DNA of 64,000 nucleotides from Alphaproteobacteria bacterium (lineage in GTDB: Bacteria; Pseudomonadota; Alphaproteobacteria; GCA-2731375), in assembly GCA_016776605.1 (NCBI GenBank), contig JADHTB010000015.1, positions 31,097 to 95,096 on the forward strand. Direction: 5' to 3'. Numbering within the stretch: position 1 is the first letter of the stretch; the number at the start of each line of letters is the position of its first letter. The notes under the pieces were generated by a model. The model did not search any database. It saw nothing but the letters and a program-made list of their open reading frames with translations, and had not been told where the DNA came from. Positions 1 to 8,612 of the stretch are shown in pieces. The position numbers and the translations under genes were made by a program.

Positions 1-345
1 AAACTGGTCGATGCTGAATTGCTGATCGCTGATAATTCTTTCAATGCCGGCTGTATCCTGGGTCCGGAAGTCGGCGATTGGCAGGATTTGGAGCTGGCCG
101 CGCTGGCTGGCCGCATGCTAATCAATGGCGAGGTGGTGGGAACCGGCGTCGGTGGTGATGCCCTTGGCCATCCCCTGGTGCCGCTGGCCTGGCTGGCCAA
201 TAATCTGAACCTTCGCGGCAGCATGCTGCGCGCGGGCGATGTGGTGATGACCGGTTCCATCGTGGCCACCAAGTGGTTGCAACCGGGCGATCATATGGTG
301 ACCGAGATTGACGGCCTGGGCCAGGCCAGTCTGACGGTTACCTGA
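1..345 (+). CDS. 2-keto-4-pentenoate hydratase / fumarylacetoacetate hydrolase family, C-terminal part
   Basis: The reading frame is open from base 1, so the N-terminus lies outside the window and only about 114 residues are visible. The stretch GPEVGDWQDLELAALAG, then a Gly-rich segment ending HPL, then RAGDVVMTGS, is the typical C-terminal half of MhpD-type 2-hydroxypenta-2,4-dienoate hydratases and the related 4-oxalocrotonate decarboxylases. These enzymes hydrate or decarboxylate keto-acid products of aromatic meta-cleavage in the cytoplasm. The gene is followed after 16 bases by an aminotransferase on the same strand, so the two are probably cotranscribed. Hydratase and decarboxylase cannot be separated from this fragment. 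Confidence 0.8.
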   Translation, partial: KLVDAELLIADNSFNAGCILGPEVGDWQDLELAALAGRMLINGEVVGTGVGGDALGHPLVPLAWLANNLNLRGSMLRAGDVVMTGSIVATKWLQPGDHMVTEIDGLGQASLTVT

Positions 346-361
346 CCGGCGGAGGAATGGC

Positions 362-1534
362 ATGGGGGGCGATATGACCGGAAAATTCGGCCATGGGATG
401 CGGGATCTTTGGCCTCTGGAGCCTGGCGCGATCCACCTGAACCACGGCACCGTGGGCGTCACACCGAACGAGGTTCTGGCGGCGCAATGGGCCATCAAGC
501 AACGGATCGAGGCGCATCCGGCCCGGTTCATGTTTCGCGACTTGAAGCCGGCGTTGCGTGCCGCCGCTGATCGGTTGGCGACGGTATTGGGCGGGCGCGG
601 TGATGACTATGTCTTCACTGATAACGCCACCAGCGGCGTCAACGCGGTGCTGCGTTCCGCCAGGCTGGGACCCGGTGATGAGATCCTGGTCACCGATCAT
701 ACCTATGGCGCCATCGTCAATGCCGCCCGCTATGTGTGCGAGCAGTCCGGCGCGGCATTGGTCACGGTCGAGATTCCATTTCCCATCAACGATGATGCCG
801 CCATCATCACCGCCGTGGAAAATGGCTTGAGCGAACGCACCCGTTTGGTCATTTTGGACCACATTACATCCCATACCGGGATCATTTTGCCGCTGCGGCG
901 GCTGGTCGATATTTGCCATTCCGCCGGCGCCCAGGTGCTAGTCGATGGTGCCCATGCGCCGGGCGCCATGGCGCTGGATATACCTCTGTGCGGGGCGGAC
1001 TGGTATGCCGCTAATCTGCATAAATGGCTGTTCGTACCGCGCGGCTGTGGTGTGCTGTGGGCATCGCCCGCGGTGCAGCCTGATCTGCATCCGGCGGTTA
1101 TATCCTGGCGTTTGGGTGAAGGCTTCACGGCGGAGTTCGATTGGACGGGCACCCGCGACCCTTCAGCCTCCCTCAGTCTGCCGGCGGCTTTGGATTTCAT
1201 GGACCGGCTGGGCGGGGAGGCCGTGCGAAATTACAATCATGACCTGGCCGTTGCCGCCGCCGCGATGCTGGCCGAACGTTTTGCCGGGCCAATCGGTGCC
1301 CCGGCGCATATGACCGCCGCCATGGCATTGGGACCGTTGCCTGAAAATCTTGACCCCAGTCAAGAGGAAGCGGGAGCCTTGCACGATCATTTATTGTACA
1401 CACATAACATTGAAGTTCCGATTATCGCACGGTCTGGCCGTCTATGGGCCCGGCTGGCGGCTCAGGTCTATTGTCAGATGTCCGATTTCGAAACGCTGGC
1501 GGATGCGGTCGAAGGCTGGGCCGCTAAAAAGTAA
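362..1534 (+). CDS. Class V PLP-dependent aminotransferase (isopenicillin N epimerase-like)
   Basis: A 390-residue fold-type I PLP enzyme. Near the N-terminus LNHGTVGVTP is the substrate-cap motif of isopenicillin N epimerase/cysteine desulfurase relatives. VLVDGAHAPG (about 192-201) carries the PLP-N1 Asp, and NLHKW places the Schiff-base Lys at residue 221. The family includes epimerases, desulfurases and aminotransferases, and the cysteine-desulfurase active-site loop is not evident, so the reaction is unknown. A strong GGAGGA lies at 351-356, just upstream of the ATG at 362; an ATG at 374 is a less likely alternative. It sits between a keto-acid hydratase gene and an acyl-CoA dehydrogenase gene, which suggests catabolism of an amino or keto acid. 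Confidence 0.85.
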   Translation: MGGDMTGKFGHGMRDLWPLEPGAIHLNHGTVGVTPNEVLAAQWAIKQRIEAHPARFMFRDLKPALRAAADRLATVLGGRGDDYVFTDNATSGVNAVLRSARLGPGDEILVTDHTYGAIVNAARYVCEQSGAALVTVEIPFPINDDAAIITAVENGLSERTRLVILDHITSHTGIILPLRRLVDICHSAGAQVLVDGAHAPGAMALDIPLCGADWYAANLHKWLFVPRGCGVLWASPAVQPDLHPAVISWRLGEGFTAEFDWTGTRDPSASLSLPAALDFMDRLGGEAVRNYNHDLAVAAAAMLAERFAGPIGAPAHMTAAMALGPLPENLDPSQEEAGALHDHLLYTHNIEVPIIARSGRLWARLAAQVYCQMSDFETLADAVEGWAAKK

Positions 1535-1564
1535 CGTTAACAACCTCCAAGGGGAGCCGATCGC

Positions 1565-3403
1565 ATGCCCACCTATAACGCGCCGGTAAGAGAGCTGCGT
1601 TTTGTCTTGAACGACCTGTTGGCCATCACGGAATGTACGGATATTCCCGGTTATGGCGATGTCAGCGAAGATCTGGTTGATGCTGTCCTGGATGGTGCCG
1701 CCAAGGTGGCGGAGGAAGTCTGGGCACCGCTAAACCAAAGCGGCGACGAGGAAGGCTGCCGCTTTGAAAACGGCGTGGTCCGCGTGCCAAGCGGTTTCAA
1801 GGAAGGCTTTGCAGCTTGGTACGAAGGCGGCTGGAACGGCATTTCCTCGCCGGTCGAATGGGGCGGACAGGGCCTGCCGGGCGTACTCGGCCTGGCAATC
1901 TCGGAAATGGCCATGTCGTCGAACCTCTCGCTCTCCACCTATGTGGGTCTGTCGGGCGGGGCGGCCAGTGTGCTGATGTCCATCGCGCCGGATCATTTGA
2001 AGCAGCTTTACGTGCCCAAGATGATGTCCGGCGAGTGGACCGGCACGATGAATTTGACCGAGCCCCATTGCGGCACCGATCTGAAACTGATGCGGACCAA
2101 GGCGGTGGAGCAGGACGACGGCACCTATGCCATCAGCGGCACCAAGATCTTTATCACCGGCGGCGACCACGATATGGCGGAAAACATCGTCCATCTGGTC
2201 CTGGCCAAGGTGGAAGGCGAGGGCGAGGGCCTGTCGGCGGTCTCGCTGTTCCTGGTGCCGAAGATCAAGGTCAATGACGACGGCAGCCTGGCTCAGGGCA
2301 ACAACGTCACCTGCGGCGGCATTGAACATAAGATGGGCATCAAGGGCTCGTCGACCGCCGTGCTGCATTATGACGGCGCCATTGGCCATCGCCTGGGCCC
2401 CAAGCCCGAGCCGAAGGTCGAAGGCGAAGATGGCAAAAAGAAAAAACGTGGTTCCGGCGCCGGTATGGCGGGCATGTTCCAGATGATGAACGGCGCCCGC
2501 ATCGGCGTCGGTTATCAGGGCATTGCACTGTCGGAGGTGGCCTATCAGAATGCCGCGGAATATACCCGCGAGCGCACTGCCGGGCGGGCCCTGGGCGGGA
2601 CGAAATATCCCGATCAGCCGGCCGATCCCATCGTGGTGCATCCGGACGTCCGGCGTATGCTGTTGCAAATGCGGTCCTTTAACGAAGGCGCCCGCGCCTT
2701 GTTGATGTGGTTGAGCCACGAGGCCGTGGTGGGCCGCTATGATGGCGATGACGCGCGCAAGGAACAGGTTTCCGATCTGTTTAACCTGTTGATCCCGGTG
2801 GTAAAGGCCCATTTCACCGATGTCGGTTTTGAATGCGTCAACATGGCCATGCAGTGCTTTGGCGGTCACGGCTATATCCGCGAACATGGCATGGAACAGT
2901 TCGTGCGCGATGCCCGCATCTCGCAACTTTATGAAGGCGCCAACGGCGTGCAGGCTCTCGACCTGGTGGGCCGCCGCATGGGTGTGGACAATGGCCGCCC
3001 GGCCCGCGCCCTGTTCGCGCTGATCAGCGAGTTTATCGCGGCACAAAAGGGCGAGGAGATGCAGCCCTTTACCAAGCCGTTGCAGGCGGGCCTGGACGAT
3101 CTGATGGCCACCACCATGTGGCTGGCGCAAAACGCCATCCAGAATCACGAAGAAGCCGGCGCGGCCTCGGTCGATTTTCTGCGCATGATGGGTGTCGTGT
3201 CGGTGGGCTATATATGGGCCCGCATGGCCCGCGTGGCCCTGGACCATCTGGCGCAGGGCAGCGATGACGAAGCTTTCTACAAAATGAAGGTGAACACAGC
3301 GCGCTACTACATGGGGCGGGTGATGCCCGATACGGCAGCGCTGAAAATGCGCGCCATGGCCGGCGCCGAAGTCCTGATGACGCCGGACGACGACGCCTTT
3401 TAG
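1565..3403 (+). CDS. Acyl-CoA dehydrogenase, long DmdC-like type
   Basis: A 612-residue flavoprotein of the long acyl-CoA dehydrogenase class that includes 3-methylmercaptopropionyl-CoA dehydrogenase DmdC. MNLTEPHCGTDL (about 162-173) is the FAD/acyl-binding signature. CFGGHGYIREHGMEQFVRD (about 431-449) is the usual C-terminal helix motif, and the catalytic base is Glu457 in LYEGANG. The expected extra C-terminal helical domain follows. Unusually, residues about 279-300 form a Lys/Glu/Gly-rich insertion before GMAGMFQMMN, where relatives have a short loop. It would oxidise an acyl-CoA to the enoyl-CoA and pass electrons to ETF. The specific substrate cannot be read from the sequence. Its TAG stop lies inside an intergenic repeat. 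Confidence 0.9.
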   Translation: MPTYNAPVRELRFVLNDLLAITECTDIPGYGDVSEDLVDAVLDGAAKVAEEVWAPLNQSGDEEGCRFENGVVRVPSGFKEGFAAWYEGGWNGISSPVEWGGQGLPGVLGLAISEMAMSSNLSLSTYVGLSGGAASVLMSIAPDHLKQLYVPKMMSGEWTGTMNLTEPHCGTDLKLMRTKAVEQDDGTYAISGTKIFITGGDHDMAENIVHLVLAKVEGEGEGLSAVSLFLVPKIKVNDDGSLAQGNNVTCGGIEHKMGIKGSSTAVLHYDGAIGHRLGPKPEPKVEGEDGKKKKRGSGAGMAGMFQMMNGARIGVGYQGIALSEVAYQNAAEYTRERTAGRALGGTKYPDQPADPIVVHPDVRRMLLQMRSFNEGARALLMWLSHEAVVGRYDGDDARKEQVSDLFNLLIPVVKAHFTDVGFECVNMAMQCFGGHGYIREHGMEQFVRDARISQLYEGANGVQALDLVGRRMGVDNGRPARALFALISEFIAAQKGEEMQPFTKPLQAGLDDLMATTMWLAQNAIQNHEEAGAASVDFLRMMGVVSVGYIWARMARVALDHLAQGSDDEAFYKMKVNTARYYMGRVMPDTAALKMRAMAGAEVLMTPDDDAF

Positions 3404-3462
3404 AGCAATTCCGAATTATTAAGAATCGCGAAGCGATTCTAAGTGAGTCAGAATTGCTCTAG
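3401..3462. repeat. Dispersed palindromic intergenic repeat, copy R1
   Basis: Outer 10-bp perfect inverted repeat AGAGCAATTC (3402-3411) / GAATTGCTCT (3451-3460). The inner hairpin is AGAATCGC (3422-3429), loop GAA, GCGATTCT (3433-3440). It fills the whole gap between two convergent genes and contributes the TAG stop of both. It probably also acts as a bidirectional transcript end, although neither strand has a U-run. Confidence 0.9.
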
Positions 3463-5642
3463 GCTGCTTGTTCCGCCGCGCCTTTTCCCGGCAACAGGGT
3501 GGCCAGGACGTTTTCGACGATTTGCAGGCCGGCCTGGGCGTCCATGGACAGGATGGATTCGGGATGGAATTGCACCGCGATGATCGGCAGGCTGCTATGC
3601 CGAACGGCCATCACCATGCCTTCCTGGTTGCGGGCGATAACCTGCAATGCGTCGGGCATTTTGTCCGATACGGCCAGCAGGGAATGATAGCCGCCGACCC
3701 GGCAGGACGGCGCGATGCCGGCAAAAATGCCGCTGCCGTCGTGTTCAAGCTGCCAGTATTTGCCGTGGCGGGGCACCTCCATCACCGTCAGTTCACCGCC
3801 GAAGGCCTCGACGATCCCCTGCAGGCCAAGGCAGACACCGAATTGCGGGATGCCCAGCTCGGAGACCTTGCGGACCAGGCCGGCGACATCGAAATCTTTC
3901 GGCTGGCCGGGGCCGGGGGAGTGGATCACCAGGTCCGGCTTATCGGCCAGGGCGGCAAGCGCCGGGGCGCCATGGCGGAAGGTTTTTACCTCGGCCCCTG
4001 TCTGGCGGAAATAATCGGCCAGGGTATGGACAAAGCTGTCCTCGTTATCGACCATGACAATGCGCACATCGGTGTATTTCGGCGCCACCTGGGCGGCGAC
4101 CGCCTCTGGTCCCTTGCGGCCAAGATCGGCGACGGCCTTGAAAAAGGCGGTGGATTTGATCTTGGTCTCCTCCTCCTCTTCCGCCGGCACTGAATCATAG
4201 ATCAGGGTGGCGCCGACCCGGTAATCGGCCCGGCCGTCCTGCAGATGCACCGTACGGATGGTGATGCCGGTGTTGACAGTGCCCGAGAACATCAAGGCGC
4301 CGATGGCGCCGCCATACCAGCGGCGCGGGGAGACCTCCACCTCCTCGATGATCTCCACCGCCTTGCGCTTTGGCGCGCCGGTCAGGGTGACCGCCCACAT
4401 ATGCGAGAGGAAGGCGTCAATACCATCGAAGCCTTCGCGCATGCGGCCTTCTACATGGTCGACCGTGTGGAACAGCCCGGCATAGCGTTCGATGGCGCGC
4501 CGGGCCAATAACTTCACCGTGCCAGGCCGGCAGATCCGCGATTTATCGTTGCGGTCCACGTCCGTGCACATGGTCAGTTCCACCTCGTCCTTTGCGGAAT
4601 TGTACAAGGCGAGGATGCGTTCAGCGTCTTCCATGGCGTTGCCGCCCCGGCGCGCGGTGCCGGAAATAGGCGAAGATTCCACCCGGTCGCCCTCTACCCG
4701 CACGAACATTTCGGGCGAGGCGCCGATCAGTTGCTCACCCGCGAACTGAAAAAAGAACTCGTAAGGCGAGGGATTGATCCGCCGCATCAGGCGGAACATA
4801 TCCGCCGGTTGGCCGTGGTACATGGTTTGATATTTACGGCTCAACACCACTTCGAAAATATCGCCTACATGCATGCGCGCCCGGGCGGCATCCACCTTGC
4901 CCATATAGTCTTCCGGGCTGTGATCAGAGGTGATGGCGCCGTCGGCGATCTGGTTGGGGCTGGGTGGTTGGCTGACACCGGTGAAGGCTGTCTCGCCCAT
5001 TCCCTTGGTGGTAACCGCGCGCCGGGTGAATTCGTATTCATAGGCGTAGGCGACCTCCAACCGGCGGTCCATGACCATGATCCGGTCGGGCAGGAACAGA
5101 TGCAACAGCTTATCATCCTCGCCACGGGGCATGGATAGGGGCATCTGCTCAAATTCGTAAATCAGGTCGAAACCAAAGGCCCCCCACAGGCCCAGGAAGT
5201 CATCGTCCATGCCGCTGAATTCAGCCATCAGGGCGCGGATTGGCGTGAAGGTCGAGGGCTGGCGGCTGCGCTCCTCCTCCGCGAACAGACGGTCGGGGCG
5301 GGCCACGGTCAGAATCAGGTTTTCCGCATCTTCGCTTTTCAGCGTAATCGCCGGGTCTTTCAGGAACAGGGGCCGCAGCATGGCCAGAATGGGTACGCCA
5401 CGGGGGTTCAGGGCGGTCAGGCGAAACTGTTCAGCGTGCGCGACCACTTCCAACGGAGGGTCAATAAAACCGAATTCCCAGCGCGAATAGCGGTCCTGAT
5501 CCTCGACACCGGATGAAAGATAGGCGCCACGGGTGTTGTTCAGGGCATCAATCAAAAAGTCGATGCCCCGTTCAAAATCAATCTTCCGGACGGTCCGGTC
5601 GATCGCGATGCCCGAAAGCGAAACAAAGGAATAATCGGTCAT
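3459..5642 (-). CDS. trpE(G): Fused anthranilate synthase, TrpE-TrpG (component I plus glutamine amidotransferase)
   Basis: A 727-residue single-chain anthranilate synthase making anthranilate from chorismate and glutamine, the first step of tryptophan synthesis. Residues about 1-500 are the chorismate-binding TrpE part, with GDIFEVVLSRKY, IGASPEMFVR, SPISGTARRG, DVDRNDKSR and TGAPKRKA motifs. A linker leads to the class I glutamine amidotransferase from about 525: SPGPGQP, nucleophile Cys604 in FGVCLGLQG, and the His693/Glu695 pair in VQFHPES. The fused TrpE(G) form is typical of rhizobia, Azospirillum and relatives. The gene stands alone, as in those bacteria, and has a candidate leader peptide and terminator upstream. 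Its stop codon is formed by the adjacent repeat. Confidence 0.95.
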   Translation of the reverse strand: MTDYSFVSLSGIAIDRTVRKIDFERGIDFLIDALNNTRGAYLSSGVEDQDRYSRWEFGFIDPPLEVVAHAEQFRLTALNPRGVPILAMLRPLFLKDPAITLKSEDAENLILTVARPDRLFAEEERSRQPSTFTPIRALMAEFSGMDDDFLGLWGAFGFDLIYEFEQMPLSMPRGEDDKLLHLFLPDRIMVMDRRLEVAYAYEYEFTRRAVTTKGMGETAFTGVSQPPSPNQIADGAITSDHSPEDYMGKVDAARARMHVGDIFEVVLSRKYQTMYHGQPADMFRLMRRINPSPYEFFFQFAGEQLIGASPEMFVRVEGDRVESSPISGTARRGGNAMEDAERILALYNSAKDEVELTMCTDVDRNDKSRICRPGTVKLLARRAIERYAGLFHTVDHVEGRMREGFDGIDAFLSHMWAVTLTGAPKRKAVEIIEEVEVSPRRWYGGAIGALMFSGTVNTGITIRTVHLQDGRADYRVGATLIYDSVPAEEEEETKIKSTAFFKAVADLGRKGPEAVAAQVAPKYTDVRIVMVDNEDSFVHTLADYFRQTGAEVKTFRHGAPALAALADKPDLVIHSPGPGQPKDFDVAGLVRKVSELGIPQFGVCLGLQGIVEAFGGELTVMEVPRHGKYWQLEHDGSGIFAGIAPSCRVGGYHSLLAVSDKMPDALQVIARNQEGMVMAVRHSSLPIIAVQFHPESILSMDAQAGLQIVENVLATLLPGKGAAEQAA

Positions 5643-5734
5643 AACAGGGTTTCCCGCTGGCTTGGTCCGCGGGCGGATTTCCTGAAAGGAAAGAAGCCGC
5701 CACAGCGCATGATTTATAGTAGAATCGATAATTG

Positions 5735-5766
5735 AAAAAAAGCGGCGGAGCTTATGGGCCGCCCAG
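5735..5766 (-). terminator. Candidate trp attenuator terminator
   Basis: Read on the minus strand, GCGGC and GCCGC form a 5-bp GC stem around an 11-base loop. The stem can extend by two G-U pairs into a run of seven T (5741 to 5735). The upstream arm overlaps TGGGCGG (5765-5759), which is perfectly complementary to CCGCCCA at 5810-5804 in the leader peptide, so terminator and antiterminator pairings exclude each other. It lies about 90 bases before the trpE(G) start. This is inference from base pairing only. Confidence 0.5.
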
Positions 5767-5780
5767 ACAAGCGAACAGCC

Positions 5781-5846
5781 TCACCAAAGAAAGGCGACGA
5801 ACTTGGGCGGATGACGGTCCGCTACCGATATGCGCTGTTGTGTCAT
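5781..5846 (-). CDS. trpL: Candidate tryptophan leader peptide
   Basis: An ATG-started 21-codon frame on the minus strand reads MTQQRISVADRHPPK then FVAFLW and a TGA stop, so the last sense codon is Trp (5786-5784). It begins about 200 bases upstream of trpE(G) and ends just before a terminator-like hairpin. Known trpE(G) leaders in rhizobia usually have consecutive Trp codons; a single terminal Trp is weaker, and no strong Shine-Dalgarno is visible. The position, the Trp at the end and the competing RNA structures support the call. It could still be a chance frame. Confidence 0.4.
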   Translation of the reverse strand: MTQQRISVADRHPPKFVAFLW

Positions 5847-5893
5847 TGCGAAGGGACGCTAGCACGGCGCCGCCATAGTGGTAAACTAATTTC

Positions 5894-7408
5894 ATGACGC
5901 ATTCCTCTCTGCATGCAAGCTATCAGGCGACACCCTATCCCAGCCGGCCGGTGCCTCTCTCGCACCCGGACCATCTGTACGTGGTTGGGCGTCTGCACGG
6001 CCTGACGCCCGCCGTGGTCACGGGCGCCAGTGTGCTTGAATTAGGTTGCGGCGAGGGCGGCAACCTGCTGCCGATGGCCGCGACCCTGCCGGGAGGCCAT
6101 TTTCTCGGCATCGATCTGGCCGAGCGGCAGGTCGGCCTGGCTCGGGCGGCGGCCCAGGCAGCGCACCTGGATAACATCGAATTCCGGGCTGGGGATGCCC
6201 TGACCCTGGCATCGTCCCTGGCCCAGGCAGCGGACGGGCAAGGCTTTGATTATATTATCCTGCATGGCCTCTATTCCTGGGTGCCCCTGGATGTGCAGGC
6301 CGCCCTGTTACCCCTGTGCCGGCGGCTGCTGGCCGACAACGGCATGATCTATATCAGCTACAACACTTATCCCGGCTGGCATGCGCGCGGCCTGGTACGC
6401 GAATTGATGCTGCGCGCCGGCGTCACCGCGGCCAGCCAGGCGGAACGCGCCGCCATGGCGCGGGCGGCGTTGGATGATCTGATCCCCGCCTATGCTCAGA
6501 CCGGCGATGGCTACGCCACATTGTTGGCAGAGGAAAAGACGCGGGTGGATAAGATGGAAGATGGCTTCCTGCTGCATGACCTGCTGGAAGTTGAAAACCA
6601 TCCTGTCTATGTCGATGATTTCCTGGCGCGCGCCGGCGCGGCTGGGTTGCAATTCATCTCCGAGGCCAATGTTGCGGCCTCCCGGGAAGAAAATTTCTCG
6701 CCCGAGGCGCGCCGGCAACTGGCGGCCATCGATCAGCCCGTGGCCCGTGAACAGCGCATTGACTTCGTATTGAACCGCAGTTTCCGGCAAACTGTCCTGT
6801 GCGCCGACGGTGCAACGGTGCAACGGCGGATAGCCCCCGGCTGGCTTCATGATCTGTATCTCGCCTCGCCCGTGCGGCCCATGGGCCCGGATCCCAAAGG
6901 CGCCCCCGGCGAAGCCTTTTTCGCAACGCCGGACGGCGGCCGGATGGGCATGACCGCGCCCAGCGCCATCGCCGCCCTGAACCATCTGGCCCTGATCTGG
7001 CCGGACTTCATGACATTCGAGGCGTTGGCCGAGACCGTTGGGGATAGGGCGATCGTGGCCCAGCTGGTGATTGATCTTTATCCCCGCAACTGGCTCGATC
7101 TGTTGCCCCGCGCGCCGGTCTTCGCCGCCTCGCCGGGGCCCCGTCCCATGGTTACGGCCCTGGCGCGCTGGCAGATACAGCAGGGGGAGCAGGTGACTGA
7201 TCTGCGCCATCGCAGTGTGACAATCAGCGATATTTTCACCCGCCAATTGTTGCCGCTGATGGACGGGCAAATGGATCAGGGCGCGTTGATGGCGGCCCTT
7301 GATGGCTTCGAGACGCGAGACCCTGCCTTGGCTGCCAATGCAGAGCCCACGGTTCTGTTGGATGCGGTCCTGCAACAACTGGCCACCCGCTGTCTGCTTG
7401 TTCAATAG
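5894..7408 (+). CDS. Class I SAM-dependent methyltransferase with methyltransferase regulatory domain
   Basis: A 504-residue protein with a Rossmann methyltransferase domain at about 40-190. VLELGCGEGGNLLPMA is motif I for SAM binding, HFLGIDLAERQV is motif II and IILHGLYSWVP is the motif IV region. The segment at about 215-320 resembles the methyltransferase regulatory domain found after such catalytic domains, and a winged-helix-like C-terminal part follows. The N-terminus has YQATPYPSRPVPLSHPDHL, as is common in this family. The methyl acceptor is unknown. It diverges from trpE(G), sharing a 251-base intergenic region, and is followed after 41 bases by the ThDP enzyme pair. Confidence 0.85.
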   Translation: MTHSSLHASYQATPYPSRPVPLSHPDHLYVVGRLHGLTPAVVTGASVLELGCGEGGNLLPMAATLPGGHFLGIDLAERQVGLARAAAQAAHLDNIEFRAGDALTLASSLAQAADGQGFDYIILHGLYSWVPLDVQAALLPLCRRLLADNGMIYISYNTYPGWHARGLVRELMLRAGVTAASQAERAAMARAALDDLIPAYAQTGDGYATLLAEEKTRVDKMEDGFLLHDLLEVENHPVYVDDFLARAGAAGLQFISEANVAASREENFSPEARRQLAAIDQPVAREQRIDFVLNRSFRQTVLCADGATVQRRIAPGWLHDLYLASPVRPMGPDPKGAPGEAFFATPDGGRMGMTAPSAIAALNHLALIWPDFMTFEALAETVGDRAIVAQLVIDLYPRNWLDLLPRAPVFAASPGPRPMVTALARWQIQQGEQVTDLRHRSVTISDIFTRQLLPLMDGQMDQGALMAALDGFETRDPALAANAEPTVLLDAVLQQLATRCLLVQ

Positions 7409-7449
7409 CTGGAATATGCAGTAGATTGCCGCCCGGAGGATTCACGAAT

Positions 7450-7965
7450 ATGCAAGTAGACTGGACCGACGCAATATTTTCGGTGTTGCGTGATTGGCAG
7501 GTGCGGCAGGTCGCCTATGTGCCCGATGCGGGGCATTCGGATTTGATCCGGCGCTGTGACGCGGCGGACGATATGCGCCTGGTTCCCCTGACGACCGAGG
7601 AAGAGGGCATAGCCCTTCTGGCCGGCGCCTGGCTGGGTGATCAGCGCGGCGTTCTGTTGATGCAGTCGTCGGGCGTGGGCAATTGCATCAACATGCTGTC
7701 CCTGGCCAGGGTCTGCCGCTTTCCCCTGTTGATGCTGGTGACCATGCGGGGGCAGTGGGGCGAGTTCAATCCCTGGCAGGTGCCCATGGGGCAACTGACG
7801 CCGAAAGTATTGGAAGCCTCGGACAGTCTGGTGTTTTCCGTCGATGACCCAGGTCAGATGGGCCAGACAATGGAGGCCGCGGCGCGCATGACCTTCGAAG
7901 GCCCGGCCCAGGCGGCGGTGCTGATCGGCCAATCGGTGATTGGCGCCAAGAGTTTCGGGAAGTAA
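7450..7965 (+). CDS. ThDP-binding decarboxylase, alpha (PYR-domain) subunit, ComD-like
   Basis: A 171-residue protein equal to the N-terminal PYR domain of ThDP decarboxylases. YVPDAGHSDLIRRC is the entry strand. Glu in TTEEEGIALLAGAWLG is the conserved glutamate that activates the ThDP aminopyrimidine. LMQSSGVGNCINML and LLMLVTMRGQWGEFNPWQ resemble sulfopyruvate and phosphonopyruvate decarboxylases. The ATG at 7450 has GGAGG at 7435-7439; an in-frame TTG at 7426 has no such site. The stop overlaps the start of the next gene by one base (TAATG), implying translational coupling to the partner subunit. Sulfopyruvate, phosphonopyruvate or another 2-oxoacid could be the substrate. Confidence 0.8.
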   Translation: MQVDWTDAIFSVLRDWQVRQVAYVPDAGHSDLIRRCDAADDMRLVPLTTEEEGIALLAGAWLGDQRGVLLMQSSGVGNCINMLSLARVCRFPLLMLVTMRGQWGEFNPWQVPMGQLTPKVLEASDSLVFSVDDPGQMGQTMEAAARMTFEGPAQAAVLIGQSVIGAKSFGK

Positions 7966-8612
7966 TGGCAATGGCTGAAATGGCTGAAATGACTGATGCG
8001 ATGAATGGCGTCTTGGACCGTGGCCGGGCGGCGGATTACCCCTTGCGCCGGCGCGAGGTGGTGGCGGCCATGCTTGCCGACCGCGGTGATATGCTGGTGG
8101 TCGCCGGCCTGGGCGCCCCGGTCTGGGATTGCACGGCGGTGGAGGATCACCCCCTGAATTTTCCTTTGTGGGGCGCCATGGGCGGGGCGGCGGTCATGGG
8201 CCTTGGCCTGGCCATGGCCCAGCCGGACCGCCGGGTCCTGGTGATCACGGGCGATGGCGAAATGTTGATGGGCCTGGGCGCGATGAGCACCATTGGCGCG
8301 CAAAGACCCGATAATCTGGCGATCGTGGTCTGCGACAACGAACGCTATGGCGAAACCGGCATGCAACTGACCCATACCGCCGGCGGCGTTGATCTGCCCG
8401 CGATGGCGCTGGCAGCCGGTTTTGCCAGTGCGGCCGGCATCAGCTCCGACAATGAATTCAAGGCCGCCCTGCCGGCCATCCGCGGCGCCCGGGGCCCGGC
8501 CTTCTGGTCCATCAAGATTAGAGCGGAAAACAACCCCATCGGCGCCATGCCGCCCAAGGACGGCGTAACCCTGAAGGACCGCTTCCGCGCCGCCCTGTTG
8601 GGTGCGGCCTAA
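7965..8612 (+). CDS. ThDP-binding decarboxylase, beta (PP-domain) subunit, ComE-like
   Basis: A 215-residue protein holding the pyrophosphate/Mg-binding domain of a split ThDP enzyme. The ThDP motif begins at GDG (96-98) and ends with Asn125 in VVCDNERYGETG. The NFPLWGAMGGAAVMGLGLAMA segment is typical of phosphonopyruvate/sulfopyruvate decarboxylase beta chains. With the preceding alpha subunit it should build an alpha/beta active site that decarboxylates a 2-oxoacid to an aldehyde. The start at 7965 overlaps the alpha stop; ATG at 7971 is possible too. Known two-gene forms are ComDE of coenzyme M synthesis in methanogens, but similar split enzymes of unknown role are common in Alphaproteobacteria. 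Confidence 0.8.
   Translation: MAMAEMAEMTDAMNGVLDRGRAADYPLRRREVVAAMLADRGDMLVVAGLGAPVWDCTAVEDHPLNFPLWGAMGGAAVMGLGLAMAQPDRRVLVITGDGEMLMGLGAMSTIGAQRPDNLAIVVCDNERYGETGMQLTHTAGGVDLPAMALAAGFASAAGISSDNEFKAALPAIRGARGPAFWSIKIRAENNPIGAMPPKDGVTLKDRFRAALLGAA

Noticed and set aside
1730..3247. A 505-codon minus-strand frame antisense to the acyl-CoA dehydrogenase
   Set aside because: It is a shadow of a well-supported gene with His/Gly/Gln-rich composition.
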